From Pseudoalteromonas sp. SMS1 (lineage in GTDB: Bacteria; Pseudomonadota; Gammaproteobacteria; Enterobacterales; Alteromonadaceae): a DNA stretch of 64,000 nt. The notes under the pieces are model-generated. The model made no database searches, had not been told where the DNA came from, and worked only from the letters and a program-made list of their open reading frames with translations. Positions 35,197 to 43,758 of this stretch are shown in pieces. Numbering within the stretch: the first letter of the stretch is position 1; each line of letters opens with the position of its first letter. The translations under genes and the position numbers were made by a program. The DNA lies in NCBI RefSeq assembly GCF_021530565.1, contig NZ_JAKGBI010000006.1, positions 248,001 through 312,000 of the forward strand, read 5' to 3'.

Positions 35197-35802
35197 ATGA
35201 TTAAAGGAATTATTTTCGACTTGGATGGCACACTCGTCACATCAAGCTTAGATTTCGCAATGATGAAAGCGCAGCTTGGATGTCAAAGAGAAGACGACCT
35301 TCTCGAATTCGTATCATCACTGCCCTCACCTTACATGCGCGAAGAAGCAATGGATTTGATCCGTCAACATGAGCTACAAGATGCTAATCAATGTACGTTT
35401 ATTCCAGGTGCCAAAAACGCCGTAGATACACTCCACCAACGAGGGTTTAAACTTGCAATCGTAACGCGAAATTTTAGTAAAGCGGCACAGATTAAACTGC
35501 AACGCTGCAACATGCCAATTGATATCGTCGTTACCAGAGATGACGCACCAGCCAAACCTGATCCTTCAGCATTACTCTGCATCGCAGATCGTTGGAAAAT
35601 CGCAAGAAGTGAGTGCATATATGTAGGCGATTATCTCTATGACATTCAGGCCGCTCACAATGCTGATATGCACGCTTGCTTCTTTGCCCCACACGCGCTG
35701 CCAGACTACGCCAATCAAGCTGATCTCATTTTTACAGATTGGGAGCAATTCGCAGAGATGGTCGAGCAATTAAACCTAAAAACTCTGCATCAATTGGCAT
35801 AA
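35197..35802 (+). CDS. HAD-superfamily phosphatase (phosphoglycolate phosphatase-like)
   Basis: 201 residues. HAD motif I IIFDLDGTLV (Asp nucleophile and general acid), motif II LAIVTRNFS (Thr), motif III KPDPSALL region and motif IV YVGDYLYDIQAA (Asp pair) are all present. The cap is small and helical (subfamily IA). Members dephosphorylate phosphoglycolate, sugar phosphates or nucleotides; specificity cannot be read from sequence. It lies 120 bp upstream of the YebC-family gene, same strand. Confidence 0.88.
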   Translation: MIKGIIFDLDGTLVTSSLDFAMMKAQLGCQREDDLLEFVSSLPSPYMREEAMDLIRQHELQDANQCTFIPGAKNAVDTLHQRGFKLAIVTRNFSKAAQIKLQRCNMPIDIVVTRDDAPAKPDPSALLCIADRWKIARSECIYVGDYLYDIQAAHNADMHACFFAPHALPDYANQADLIFTDWEQFAEMVEQLNLKTLHQLA

Positions 35803-35922
35803 AAAGCGCGAAATCCGGCTTATTGCCTCAGATAGGCACGGTCATTCCTAATAGGGTATAGCCCAAAGCCCTCAGTCTTGTTAGAATCTTTGCCATTAAA
35901 ATTTCAAATAACGAGAATTAAG

Positions 35923-36648
35923 ATGGGTAGAGCATTTGAAGTCCGCAAAAACGCCATGGCAAAAACGGCAGCGGCAAAAACCAAAGTAAATTCTAAATAC
36001 GGTAAAGAGATCTACGTTATAGCTAAAAATGGCGGTGCAGATCCGGAAACTAACCTATCCCTTCGTCGCTTGATCGACAAAGCCAAAAAAGATCAAGTTC
36101 CAGCACACGTTATTGAAAAAGCAATCGAAAAGGCAGCTGGTGGTGCAGGTGAAGACTACTCACCTGCACGTTACGAGGGATATGGCCCAGGTAACTGTAT
36201 GGTGATTGTTGACTGTTTAACAGACAACCCTAATCGTACAATTAAAGATGTACGTCTACCATTTACAAAAACAGACTCAAAGATCGGCAGCCCTGGCTGT
36301 GTAGCGCATATGTTTGACCACTTTGCAATTTTAGGTTTTGCTGGTGATGACGACGAAGCAGTATTAGAAGCGCTAATGATGGCGGACGTTGATGTAACGG
36401 ATGTAGAAGTTGAAGATGGCAAAGTGTCTGTATTTGCGCCGAATACAGAGTACTTCAAAGCGAAAACAGCTTTGACAGAAGCATTTGAAGGTATCACATT
36501 TGAAGTAGACGAAATTACTTGGATCCCTCAAACACACGTAGAAATTGAAAGCGAAGATGACATTGCTAACTTCGAAAAGTTTATGACAATGCTAGAAGAT
36601 TGTGATGACGTACAAAACGTTTACCACAACGCCATCGTTAAAAAGTAA
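35923..36648 (+). CDS. YebC/TACO1-family protein of the YeeN type
   Basis: 241 residues from ATG 35923 ([15 protein letters not shown]). An upstream in-frame TTG would add 15 residues without homology. The family hallmark [29 protein letters not shown] is present, as are the acidic C-terminal domain and [20 protein letters not shown]. YebC-type proteins bind DNA in older descriptions and, as shown for several, relieve ribosome stalling at proline stretches. The short N-terminal variant resembles E. coli YeeN more than YebC. A strong bidirectional hairpin follows. Confidence 0.92.
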   Translation: MGRAFEVRKNAMAKTAAAKTKVNSKYGKEIYVIAKNGGADPETNLSLRRLIDKAKKDQVPAHVIEKAIEKAAGGAGEDYSPARYEGYGPGNCMVIVDCLTDNPNRTIKDVRLPFTKTDSKIGSPGCVAHMFDHFAILGFAGDDDEAVLEALMMADVDVTDVEVEDGKVSVFAPNTEYFKAKTALTEAFEGITFEVDEITWIPQTHVEIESEDDIANFEKFMTMLEDCDDVQNVYHNAIVKK

Positions 36649-36662
36649 TACGACCGATAACT

Positions 36663-36690
36663 AAAAAAGCCAGCATACGCTGGCTTTTTT
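36663..36690. terminator. Bidirectional terminator between YebC-family and porin genes
   Basis: GCCAGC-ATAC-GCTGGC (36669-36684) is flanked by A6 and T6, giving a 12-bp stem with T runs on both strands. It serves the convergent YebC-family and TorF-type genes. Confidence 0.9.
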
Positions 36691-36708
36691 TAGGTCTCAA
36701 ATTATGCT

Positions 36709-37416
36709 TTACAGATCAAACGTGCGTGACACAGAAAAAGCAATGCGTTCGTCGGACGTATCTGAATCAATTGATGTGTCTTGCGCTGCGATTTCGATAT
36801 CAAAGTTAGCAAGGCTGGTGGCGTAAGCTAACTCATAGTAGTGATAAGAGGTATCACTGCCATCCCAGCTAAATTTATCACCATCCAATGAGTTTGAAAC
36901 GGTATAGCTGACCGTAATATCATGGTTTTCAGCAACTGTGAAAGCATGCGACAATGATGAAATTGTGTGACCGGCTTCAGTCCCAGCATAGTCCCAACTA
37001 TAAAAGAAGCTAAAGCTAGTTTGGCCAAGGGCATTTTCATACCCAAACTTAGTATAGGCTTCAGGGTAGTTTAAGTCGCTAGAGTCATCACCGCCATAGT
37101 AGCTGTAATAAGCAATACCAATATCCACACTCCATGCACTGCTTAAATCAAAAGTGCGGCCCACATACACGTCAATCTCAACATCCGTGCCATCACTAAA
37201 ATCGACATTTGATGCCCAAGAACCCGCGTACCAGTTTGTCTTCGAATCACTATAATCAAGGCTTGCTTGCAGTGCGAAGTCATTTTCTGTCTGACTAATA
37301 CCATTAAATGTGTAGTCTGATGCACCCGTGATGGTCGATGACCAATCAGCCATAGCACTATGGGTAGCCAGTGCTAAAGGAAGCACATAAAAGGAAGTTC
37401 GCAGAGTTTTAATCAT
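36709..37416 (-). CDS. TorF-family putative porin
   Basis: 235 residues. The signal peptide ends AHSAMA-D. The mature sequence is a run of short amphipathic beta strands with aromatic girdles (WSSTITGASDYTFNGISQTENDFALQASLDYS, TNWYAGSWASNVDF, ELAYATSLANFDIEIAAQ) ending in FDL with a terminal aromatic, typical of outer-membrane barrels and of the TIGR02001/TorF family. It lies divergent from phoD over a 481-bp regulatory gap. Substrate unknown. Confidence 0.88.
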   Translation of the reverse strand: MIKTLRTSFYVLPLALATHSAMADWSSTITGASDYTFNGISQTENDFALQASLDYSDSKTNWYAGSWASNVDFSDGTDVEIDVYVGRTFDLSSAWSVDIGIAYYSYYGGDDSSDLNYPEAYTKFGYENALGQTSFSFFYSWDYAGTEAGHTISSLSHAFTVAENHDITVSYTVSNSLDGDKFSWDGSDTSYHYYELAYATSLANFDIEIAAQDTSIDSDTSDERIAFSVSRTFDL

Positions 37417-37583
37417 ATTATTTGTCTCAATGAGCGTGGCATATTACCACCACGATATTGTCACTGTGATATTCAGACCTAGGTTTGAAATCACATATTT
37501 ACTTTTGTCGTTAAAGTTTAGTGTAATCGGCAGGTTAAACAAGGGGTTGAACCGAGTTTTGCGCTTTCATCCACTTAAATAAA

Positions 37584-37627
37584 ATTGTTATTTTAACAAT
37601 ATAACTGTAATTTAGGTTACTCAGTTA
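37584..37627. promoter_or_regulatory. Two adjacent inverted repeats between the TorF porin and phoD
   Basis: The gap 37417-37897 is AT-rich. Two perfect inverted repeats lie side by side: ATTGTTA-TTT-TAACAAT (37584-37600) and TAACTG...CAGTTA (37602-37627, 14-nt spacer). They are candidate operators for one or both divergent genes. No clear Pho box was found, so phosphate control of phoD is not supported by sequence here. Confidence 0.4.
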
Positions 37628-37897
37628 CGACGAAACAGCAGCAAAAAAATAACTAATAAAAAAATCTTATTTATTATTTTTTTATTTTAAATATAAAAAC
37701 TTAGAACAAATAACAAGCATATTACCGACTCCTCGCTTGTCTAGCAATTCAACATTTATGTCCTGTAATACCGCGCATTTATTCATTTAATTGCATGTTA
37801 ATACACCACACACACTCAAAATTCACAAAAATTAAATTAAACCTTAACTTTTTACATATTTACTATGCAAAAAATGCAAAAATTAGAGTAATTACTT

Positions 37898-39475
37898 ATG
37901 AACATATCCCGTCGCAGTTTTATCAAAAGCAGTGTAGTCATATCGAGTTTGCCTCTGTCACTGTCCCTCTCAGGGTGCACCTTTTCAGAAAACCCATTCA
38001 GCCATGGTGTGGCCAGTGGCGACCCTTTAGCTGATCGCGTCATTTTATGGACACGGATAACCATACCAAAAGAGATCAGCGATCATGTCGATCTAGCTAC
38101 GTTAACCGTTAAGGTGCTCTGGCAAGTCGCAACTGACATAAACTTTTCAAATATGGTCGCAGAGGGTCATGTGATCACAGATCAAAACAAAGACTTTACC
38201 GTGAAAGTCGATGCAATGGGATTGCGTGAAAGCACCCGTTATTTCTATCGCTTTATTGTCGATGAGCTAGATGAACCACTCATTTCTCCGGTGGGTAGAA
38301 CAAAGACTTTGCCACTTTATGATGTATCGAACATCAAGCTCGCAATGGCTTCATGCTCTCACTTTAGCTATGGTTATTTTAACGTTTATGCACGTATTGC
38401 TGAAATATCAGACCTCGATGCGGTCTTGCATCTAGGTGATTACTTGTATGAGTATGGGAATAAAGACATTTATCGCAATCCATTTCTATGGAATCGTAAA
38501 GTTGTACCCGCCCATGAAATGGTCACACTGTCCGACTACCGCCAGCGCCATGCCTGTTATAAAACAGATGAAGATCTTCAAAAGTTGCACCAAACACATC
38601 CAATGATCTGCGTTTGGGATGATCATGAATTCACAAATGATACTTGGCGAGGTGGTGCTGAAAATCACAATGAAGGTGAGGGCAGTTGGCAATCCCGAAG
38701 TCAGGCTGCTATTAAAGCTTACTATGAATGGATGCCAATCCGTGAGCCTAGTAATAGCCACCGAGAAAAGGCATACCGACGCTTTCAATTTGGCGATTTG
38801 GCCGAGCTCAATATGCTAGACACTCGATTTGTAGGGCGAGATCAACAAGTTGACGTCAATGACCCTGAAAGATTAGATGCACAGCGCACCTTATTAGGGT
38901 TTGAACAAGAGCAATGGTTACAAGACAACTTGCTTGAAGGAAAGCGACAGGGTGTACAGTGGCAATTACTCGGTCAACAAGTGCAAATGATGCAAATTCA
39001 AATGCTGGGCAAACCTATCAATGCCGATGCATGGGATGGCTACCCAGCAGCCAGAGTAAGATTGCTCGACTTTATTGATGCGAATAATATCGATAACGTC
39101 GTCGTACTTACCGGTGATGTTCACTCTTCTTGGGCTGCGAATATCTGTAAAGACCCCTATGACTGGCGAAAGTATAACCGCTTTACGCATGATGGGGCCG
39201 TTGCCGTCGAAATAGTGACCTCCTCTGTTACTTCGCCATCGATACCGGTCCCTGGTTTGCAACAAATTGTGGGTGATGTAGGTAAAATATTAATGCCAGA
39301 AAACCCTCATATTCGCTACGTAGATTTAGCAAATCGTGGTTTTGTCACGCTAGATATAAATCGCTCTAAACTGGTTGCAAAATGGCACCATGTACCATTT
39401 GTCGGGTTTAAAAACGACCAAGTATATGTCGGCAAGCAATTTACAGTCTATTCAGGCCAAGCAAAGTTACAATAG
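37898..39475 (+). CDS. phoD: PhoD-family alkaline phosphatase/phosphodiesterase
   Basis: 525 residues. The N-terminus has a Tat motif (RRSFIK) and a hydrophobic core ending in a lipobox-like LSGC. After an N-terminal beta domain (about 35-135) come the PhoD metal ligands: LHLGDYLYEYGN, VWDDHEFTND, and LTGDVHSSW with the conserved Cys and Asp nearby (SHFSYG). PhoD enzymes are Ca2+/Fe3+ phosphatases or phosphodiesterases acting in the periplasm on phosphate esters. It precedes ibpA, with a terminator between. A divergent TorF porin shares the upstream region. Confidence 0.93.
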   Translation: MNISRRSFIKSSVVISSLPLSLSLSGCTFSENPFSHGVASGDPLADRVILWTRITIPKEISDHVDLATLTVKVLWQVATDINFSNMVAEGHVITDQNKDFTVKVDAMGLRESTRYFYRFIVDELDEPLISPVGRTKTLPLYDVSNIKLAMASCSHFSYGYFNVYARIAEISDLDAVLHLGDYLYEYGNKDIYRNPFLWNRKVVPAHEMVTLSDYRQRHACYKTDEDLQKLHQTHPMICVWDDHEFTNDTWRGGAENHNEGEGSWQSRSQAAIKAYYEWMPIREPSNSHREKAYRRFQFGDLAELNMLDTRFVGRDQQVDVNDPERLDAQRTLLGFEQEQWLQDNLLEGKRQGVQWQLLGQQVQMMQIQMLGKPINADAWDGYPAARVRLLDFIDANNIDNVVVLTGDVHSSWAANICKDPYDWRKYNRFTHDGAVAVEIVTSSVTSPSIPVPGLQQIVGDVGKILMPENPHIRYVDLANRGFVTLDINRSKLVAKWHHVPFVGFKNDQVYVGKQFTVYSGQAKLQ

Positions 39476-39500
39476 CAATTGAAAGATAGATGAGCTTGCT

Positions 39501-39536
39501 TTAAAAGCCCACCATGCGGGCTTTTAAATTTTTTTT
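39501..39536 (+). terminator. Terminator after phoD
   Basis: TTAAAAGCCC - ACCATGC - GGGCTTTTAA followed by a T run. Ten-base-pair perfect stem, 25 bp after the phoD stop. Confidence 0.9.
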
Positions 39537-39546
39537 TAGTTTTTTT

Positions 39547-39575
39547 CTTGAAAACTGTTTTGACCGTCCATAAAT
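39547..39575 (+). promoter_or_regulatory. Sigma32 (heat-shock) promoter candidate for ibpA
   Basis: CTTGAAA at 39547 matches the sigma32 -35 box, and GTCCATAA near 39566 resembles CCCCATNT with a 12-13-bp spacer. It precedes a small heat-shock gene, which fits the expected regulation. Confidence 0.65.
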
Positions 39576-39629
39576 AGTGTATTGAGGACGCCGACAGGGT
39601 CCCAAACCAAATTAAGAACATTACTTTTA

Positions 39630-39664
39630 ACCTGTTTACTGGTTCATATGAAGAGTAAACAGGT
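39630..39664 (+). other. Ten-bp hairpin in the ibpA 5' leader, candidate thermosensor
   Basis: ACCTGTTTAC / GTAAACAGGT form a perfect stem with a 15-nt loop that itself contains the palindrome TTCATATGAA. It ends 14 nt before the Shine-Dalgarno (TGAGGA, 39678) of ibpA, so it would not hide it directly but could control ribosome access or RNase cleavage. Confidence 0.5.
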
Positions 39665-39691
39665 ATTATCGCTTAACTGAGGATATATATT

Positions 39692-40141
39692 ATGCGCAAC
39701 GTAGATCTAACTCCACTTTATCGTTCATTCATCGGATTCGACCACCTTGCTTCACTTATGGACCGTGCAGCACACAACGGCAAGCAAGCAAGTTTCCCTC
39801 CATATAACATTGAAGCGTTGGACCATGATAAGTACCAAATTACGATGGCTGTCGCAGGTTTTACCAATGATGAGCTACACATTGAGTCTGAGAATAATAC
39901 ACTCAGAATAAAGGGCCAAAAAGCCAATAAAGAAGACAAAGTTGAGCGCAAATTTATTCACCAAGGTATCGCGGAACGTAACTTTGAGCAAAGCTTTCAA
40001 TTGGGTGACCATGTTCGCGTAATCGGTGCTGAATTGGAAAATGGCCTACTGGTAATAAGCCTAGAAAGAGAGGTACCAGAGGCGTTAAAACCAAGAAAAA
40101 TAGAGATTGGTACCGGTAAGCTCTTAGAAAGCGAAGGCTAA
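39692..40141 (+). CDS. ibpA: Small heat-shock protein IbpA/Hsp20
   Basis: 149 residues. The N-terminus (MRNVDLTPLYRSFIGFDHLASLMD) is close to E. coli IbpA. The alpha-crystallin domain spans about 35-125 (YQITMAVAGFTNDELHIESENNTLRIKGQK), with the conserved IAERNFEQSFQLGDHVRV and GLLVISLEREVPE, and an I-x-I type tail (RKIEIG). It binds unfolding proteins in large oligomers and hands them to ClpB/DnaK. The upstream sigma32-like promoter and hairpin fit heat-shock control. A terminator follows. Confidence 0.96.
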   Translation: MRNVDLTPLYRSFIGFDHLASLMDRAAHNGKQASFPPYNIEALDHDKYQITMAVAGFTNDELHIESENNTLRIKGQKANKEDKVERKFIHQGIAERNFEQSFQLGDHVRVIGAELENGLLVISLEREVPEALKPRKIEIGTGKLLESEG

Positions 40142-40179
40142 ACTTTTCTTAAACTTGTTTTCATTGAACTTCCCTGAAT

Positions 40180-40201
40180 AAGCCGCCCATTGCGGCTTTT
40201 T
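40180..40201 (+). terminator. Terminator after ibpA
   Basis: GCCGC - CCATT - GCGGC followed by TTTTT, about 40 bp after the ibpA stop. Confidence 0.85.
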
Positions 40202-40230
40202 CCGTTTCGTGTAAATCCCCTTTACAGCCA

Positions 40231-40626
40231 TTAGTACGTTCTTTCAATAGTACATAACGCGTTGTTTTTGCATTTAGTTTTATTACTCGAATTAGCATGG
40301 TTGAACGACTGTTTAGTGCTTGGTTCAACACCTTTTTGAAGACATGTTTTCTGATATTTCCTGGACTCTGACGAAGCATCTGCGATCTGTTTCGTACTCG
40401 ATACGATTGCCGAAACAGCAGTCAGTACAATAGGAAACAACAAATCTCCCGTCATAGCAGGGAAGCGGCCATCTTGAGATTTATAATAATAATCTTGAGT
40501 CACGTCAGTCACTTCTCGCTCTACACCACAACTTTCATCAAAGTAAATTTGTTTGGAGGGAGAATATACGCATCCACTCAAAAGTGCCGACATGATTAAA
40601 CACGGCAGGCCATTTTTCTTTTTCAA
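40231..40626 (-). CDS. Hypothetical lipoprotein
   Basis: 131 residues with a lipoprotein signal (LPCLIMSALLSGC). The mature part has further Cys (DESCGVE, KTCLQ, TKCKNNALC) and a hydrophobic middle segment (LLFPIVLTAVSAIVSSTKQ) that may insert in or lie on the membrane. No family is recognised. Convergent with ibpA. Confidence 0.55.
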   Translation of the reverse strand: MKKKNGLPCLIMSALLSGCVYSPSKQIYFDESCGVEREVTDVTQDYYYKSQDGRFPAMTGDLLFPIVLTAVSAIVSSTKQIADASSESRKYQKTCLQKGVEPSTKQSFNHANSSNKTKCKNNALCTIERTY

Positions 40627-40774
40627 AAAATACGTCCTTTACATCACAGCTTATGTACTCAAATTAGCATATACATCAGAAGAGTGTGTAAAAAAGTGTG
40701 GAGAGTAACGCAGACTAATAGGCTAAAGGTATCGAGAAAAGAAGGCCTGCAACAAGACATGCAGACCGTTCGCT

Positions 40775-40945
40775 CTATAGTGTTTGGTTACTGCACAAGT
40801 CCATATTCGCCTTATCTTTTAATTTTAAGCAGTACATAGAGGTTTCATCTACTTTAATACCATTGACAGCAAAACTCGAAAACCAACTAAATACCAATGC
40901 CAAACTAATCAATGCATATTTTTTATATGGAGGAAGCGTTGTCAT
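40775..40945 (-). CDS. Small exported or membrane peptide, unknown
   Basis: 56 residues from ATG 40945 (TTAAGG upstream). A hydrophobic stretch (YALISLALVFSWFSSFAVNG) is followed by a hydrophilic tail with two Cys (MYCLKLKDKANMDLC). This could be a signal peptide plus a short mature peptide with one disulfide, or a single-pass membrane protein. Too short for firm assignment. Confidence 0.4.
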   Translation of the reverse strand: MTTLPPYKKYALISLALVFSWFSSFAVNGIKVDETSMYCLKLKDKANMDLCSNQTL

Positions 40946-41053
40946 ATAAATTACCTTAAATAAGCTCAATTGCAGCCCAGTCTATACCGAGCTGACTTGA
41001 ATAAAATGCCAAGCAGTGCCCACGTTTAAAAACAGTCAACGGACAACCATCAA

Positions 41054-43285
41054 TTATTGAAAAATGCGTATATTTTTCACTTCACCAACGAAGGGGTAGG
41101 TCCCTTTTTGCGGTGATCCGATACTCAAAGGGATATCATTTTCCTCTGGAATAACAACTTCTTTAGCGCCGATAAACTGACCATCGATGTGCAGTGAAAG
41201 TAAGTTGCCAGATAACTGCATCACCAGTTTATGCCATTGACCATCGGCGTAGTTGCCTGCATTCACACCTTGTCCGTTAACACGGGCACTGAGCACGCCT
41301 TGCTTGTTTATTTGGATGTAATACGGGTTTGTAGTGCCATAGTTTCCTTTTGACAGCGCAAACCCTGCTTTTGTGGTATTCCAAGTATGATATTTAAATT
41401 CCAGTTCGATGGTACTAAAACGGTCAATATCGCCAAGCTCTACGCGTTGTTCTACACCGTTAAATACGCTTTTATAACCACCAAATGTCACGCCATGCCG
41501 GCCATTGCCAGAGAGATCACATACGCTATCAACAATTGACCATGCACCGATTAAATTGTCACCCGTCACACGTTTTGCACAACGGCGTTGCATTAATTGG
41601 GCATCAAACAAGCTATCAATATGCGTGGTTTGCTGAACATGAGCCTGCGCCACATCCGCAAGGCTAGAGTCATACCTTTGTTGGCTTTCGAAACCATTGA
41701 ATCCAGCCCCCTTTAAACCAACAACATAAGGCATGATGACACGGCCATATTTACTGTCATGTCGCATAAATGCCCACTTATCAAGTGCCTCATTCTGCGC
41801 TGTATTTGTCACATTCCAAAACACCAAGTGTTTTAAATGATTTGGCTGTGCGCTTTGAGCACCTCCCATGAACCCGTAGTTCCAGCCACCTTTACTGTCC
41901 TCAATCAAATTGCTATACGGCATATTCGCATGCAAATTATGAAAACGATCAGAAGCGTGGGTTGAGCCAGAGATAACATTGCCAGTTGCTTTATGTGAAA
42001 ACCCAGCCGCATGCCAGTGATGCGCTTGATCATCAATATCGCGCGCCAGTACGTGCGTTGATGCATTAATGTCTAAGCTCAAGTGCCCTGGGTTTCCACC
42101 AAAATGGATATCTTTTAGTGTGATAGCAGCGCCGTTGACCACCGTTATGCCTTGGTTAACATCAATAATATCAATATTTTTGAGCCACGCATTTGCGACT
42201 CGCGAAACTCGTAAAGCGCTCCAACCACCATCGTGTACACCACTCAAATGATGCTTGAATTCAGCTTGCCAATTACCTTGAATCGTCAGATTCTCAATAC
42301 CGATGTTTTCAATCAATGTGGCTTTTTTTAATCCCCAATACCCATCACCTTGGACGGCGTGGTGAATTGGAGCGGCAAAAGTGACTTGGTTGCCTTCAAT
42401 CGCGGTAATTTCATGGTATTCTTGCGAGCGTAAGCCTTTTTTGATCCCGCCCCATTTTCCCTCTAATTTGTACGGAGACAAAGCTTCTGCAATGGTATCT
42501 TCACGAGGGTCAAAGCGTGACAATTGAACCCACTGACCAACCTTCAATAAAGTACTGTCACTCACTTGTATCGTCCGTGTGGAATGCCTCGGATGTGTAG
42601 AGATCACATCGGTGATGAACTTCTCACCACTTGGAGAGACGACTTTTTGACTCACACCCTTTACACGGGGATCACGATTATCATAGTTATATCCGATTTC
42701 AAATAGAAATGGGCTAGTCCACATCTTAGATGGATACACCAAGTCTAAGTGTTTATCCATATATAAGATACTTTGTTTACTTTCTCCCCGTAATACCATA
42801 TTGCCTCGTGAAAGCCGAATAGATCCGCCGGCACGGCTTTTACGGCCCATGGCAGTATCGGACATATCTAGGTGTTCAACATCAGCTTGGGTATTTAAAT
42901 CATAGATACCGTCTGGGAAATAGATAATCGCGCCGCGACCTCCTGCATCGATATATGCATGTGCAGCGGAAATCGCATCACGAACAGCCTGTTTATCAGA
43001 GCGACCAGTTTTTATGTCAGCACCAAACTCTGTGACGTCAAAAGTACGGTAACCCAGAGTGTTAACGTCTGGGATCGGTTGATTTGAAAACTGGTAACCT
43101 GCGTAAGAATAATTGGCAATGATCTGATCATCCGCTATTTTCGAGTCGGGATCTCTTAGATCAGACTGTACCGTTCTCGACGTCAGGTAACTCTGCCAAA
43201 AGTCATTTGTATAGCCCTGAATAGGAATGGTACTTGCAATTGCACACAATGCAGAAACAAGTGTTTTAGTTGAAAAGCTTTTCAT
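41054..43285 (-). CDS. Secreted right-handed beta-helix protein with C-terminal LamG-like domain
   Basis: 743 residues from ATG 43285 (GAGGTTAGAG upstream; earlier TTG rejected). The signal peptide is MKSFSTKTLVSALCAIASTIPIQGYT. The N-terminal part is pectate-lyase-like: FDVTEFGADIKTGRSDKQAVRDAISAAHAYI then GAIIYFPDGIYDL, and parallel beta-helix coils follow to about residue 560 (VLRGESKQS, IENIGIENLTIQGNW). The last 150 residues (IELEFKYHTWNTTKAGFALSKGNYG, WHKLVMQLSGNLLSLHIDGQFIG) form a laminin-G/concanavalin fold. Likely a polysaccharide-binding or lyase enzyme at the cell surface; DUF4955 is possible. A c-di-GMP riboswitch lies in its leader, tying it to biofilm or motility changes. Confidence 0.75.
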   Translation of the reverse strand: MKSFSTKTLVSALCAIASTIPIQGYTNDFWQSYLTSRTVQSDLRDPDSKIADDQIIANYSYAGYQFSNQPIPDVNTLGYRTFDVTEFGADIKTGRSDKQAVRDAISAAHAYIDAGGRGAIIYFPDGIYDLNTQADVEHLDMSDTAMGRKSRAGGSIRLSRGNMVLRGESKQSILYMDKHLDLVYPSKMWTSPFLFEIGYNYDNRDPRVKGVSQKVVSPSGEKFITDVISTHPRHSTRTIQVSDSTLLKVGQWVQLSRFDPREDTIAEALSPYKLEGKWGGIKKGLRSQEYHEITAIEGNQVTFAAPIHHAVQGDGYWGLKKATLIENIGIENLTIQGNWQAEFKHHLSGVHDGGWSALRVSRVANAWLKNIDIIDVNQGITVVNGAAITLKDIHFGGNPGHLSLDINASTHVLARDIDDQAHHWHAAGFSHKATGNVISGSTHASDRFHNLHANMPYSNLIEDSKGGWNYGFMGGAQSAQPNHLKHLVFWNVTNTAQNEALDKWAFMRHDSKYGRVIMPYVVGLKGAGFNGFESQQRYDSSLADVAQAHVQQTTHIDSLFDAQLMQRRCAKRVTGDNLIGAWSIVDSVCDLSGNGRHGVTFGGYKSVFNGVEQRVELGDIDRFSTIELEFKYHTWNTTKAGFALSKGNYGTTNPYYIQINKQGVLSARVNGQGVNAGNYADGQWHKLVMQLSGNLLSLHIDGQFIGAKEVVIPEENDIPLSIGSPQKGTYPFVGEVKNIRIFQ

Positions 43286-43292
43286 CTCTAAC

Positions 43293-43323
43293 CTCAATTT
43301 GCTAACAATTTAGCGGTATTGAG
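43293..43323 (-). promoter_or_regulatory. Shine-Dalgarno-sequestering hairpin, riboswitch expression platform
   Basis: On the minus-strand RNA, CUCAAU pairs with AUUGAG, enclosing GCUAA/UUAGC. The 3' arm covers the GAGG ribosome binding site just before the ATG at 43285. It lies about 55 nt downstream of the aptamer, so ligand binding could open or close it. The fold was drawn by eye. Confidence 0.55.
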
Positions 43324-43372
43324 TAGATCTGGCGCTCACATCCTAAATGAGTATTCATAATATTCCTGATTA

Positions 43373-43475
43373 TGAAGCAACCCCGCTATCGTGGGTTCTG
43401 CATACGAATACAGAACCTTTAGACCGGAAGCTTTGCGTCCTAGATTTTCATCTAGTTTGCCAGTAACTACAGTTT
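43373..43475 (-). ncRNA. Cyclic di-GMP-I (GEMM-I) riboswitch
   Basis: The minus strand reads UGGCAAACUAG-AU-GAAA-AUCUAG, then GGACGCAAAGC, UUCCGGUCUAAAGG, a GGUUCUG/CAGAACC stem with a UUCG-type loop, and UAGCGGGGUUGC. These are the conserved blocks of the class I c-di-GMP aptamer in order: GGCAAAC, P2 capped by a GNRA tetraloop, GACGCAAAGC, the CCGG-CUAA block, P3 and the AGCGGGGUU 3' strand. The aptamer lies in the gap 43286-43758 and reads toward the beta-helix gene. The rest of that gap shows only AT-rich DNA and a promoter region. Confidence 0.93.
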
Positions 43476-43758
43476 GTTTAATTTTCAAAAGGAATTTATA
43501 GGAAGGTTCCAAATACGTCAAACACAAATTAGAGCATTAATCCTAATTGATTGTTCAGCCTGGAATTAAAAATTAAAAAAAATGGAAACTATAAAATAAT
43601 TTACCTATATAAGGTCCTCTCATTCAAACATCAAAAGGGGTTATTTCAAATAAATGACAAAAATAAAGCACGATAGGTCATGTCTGAATACTTAAAAATC
43701 ACGCGCAAAACGCATAACCATTCAACTTTTTAAGATATGTAACCATCTAGTCAAACGA

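Noticed and set aside
43336..43527. Open frame on the minus strand
   Set aside because: It runs through the c-di-GMP aptamer and has no ribosome binding site.
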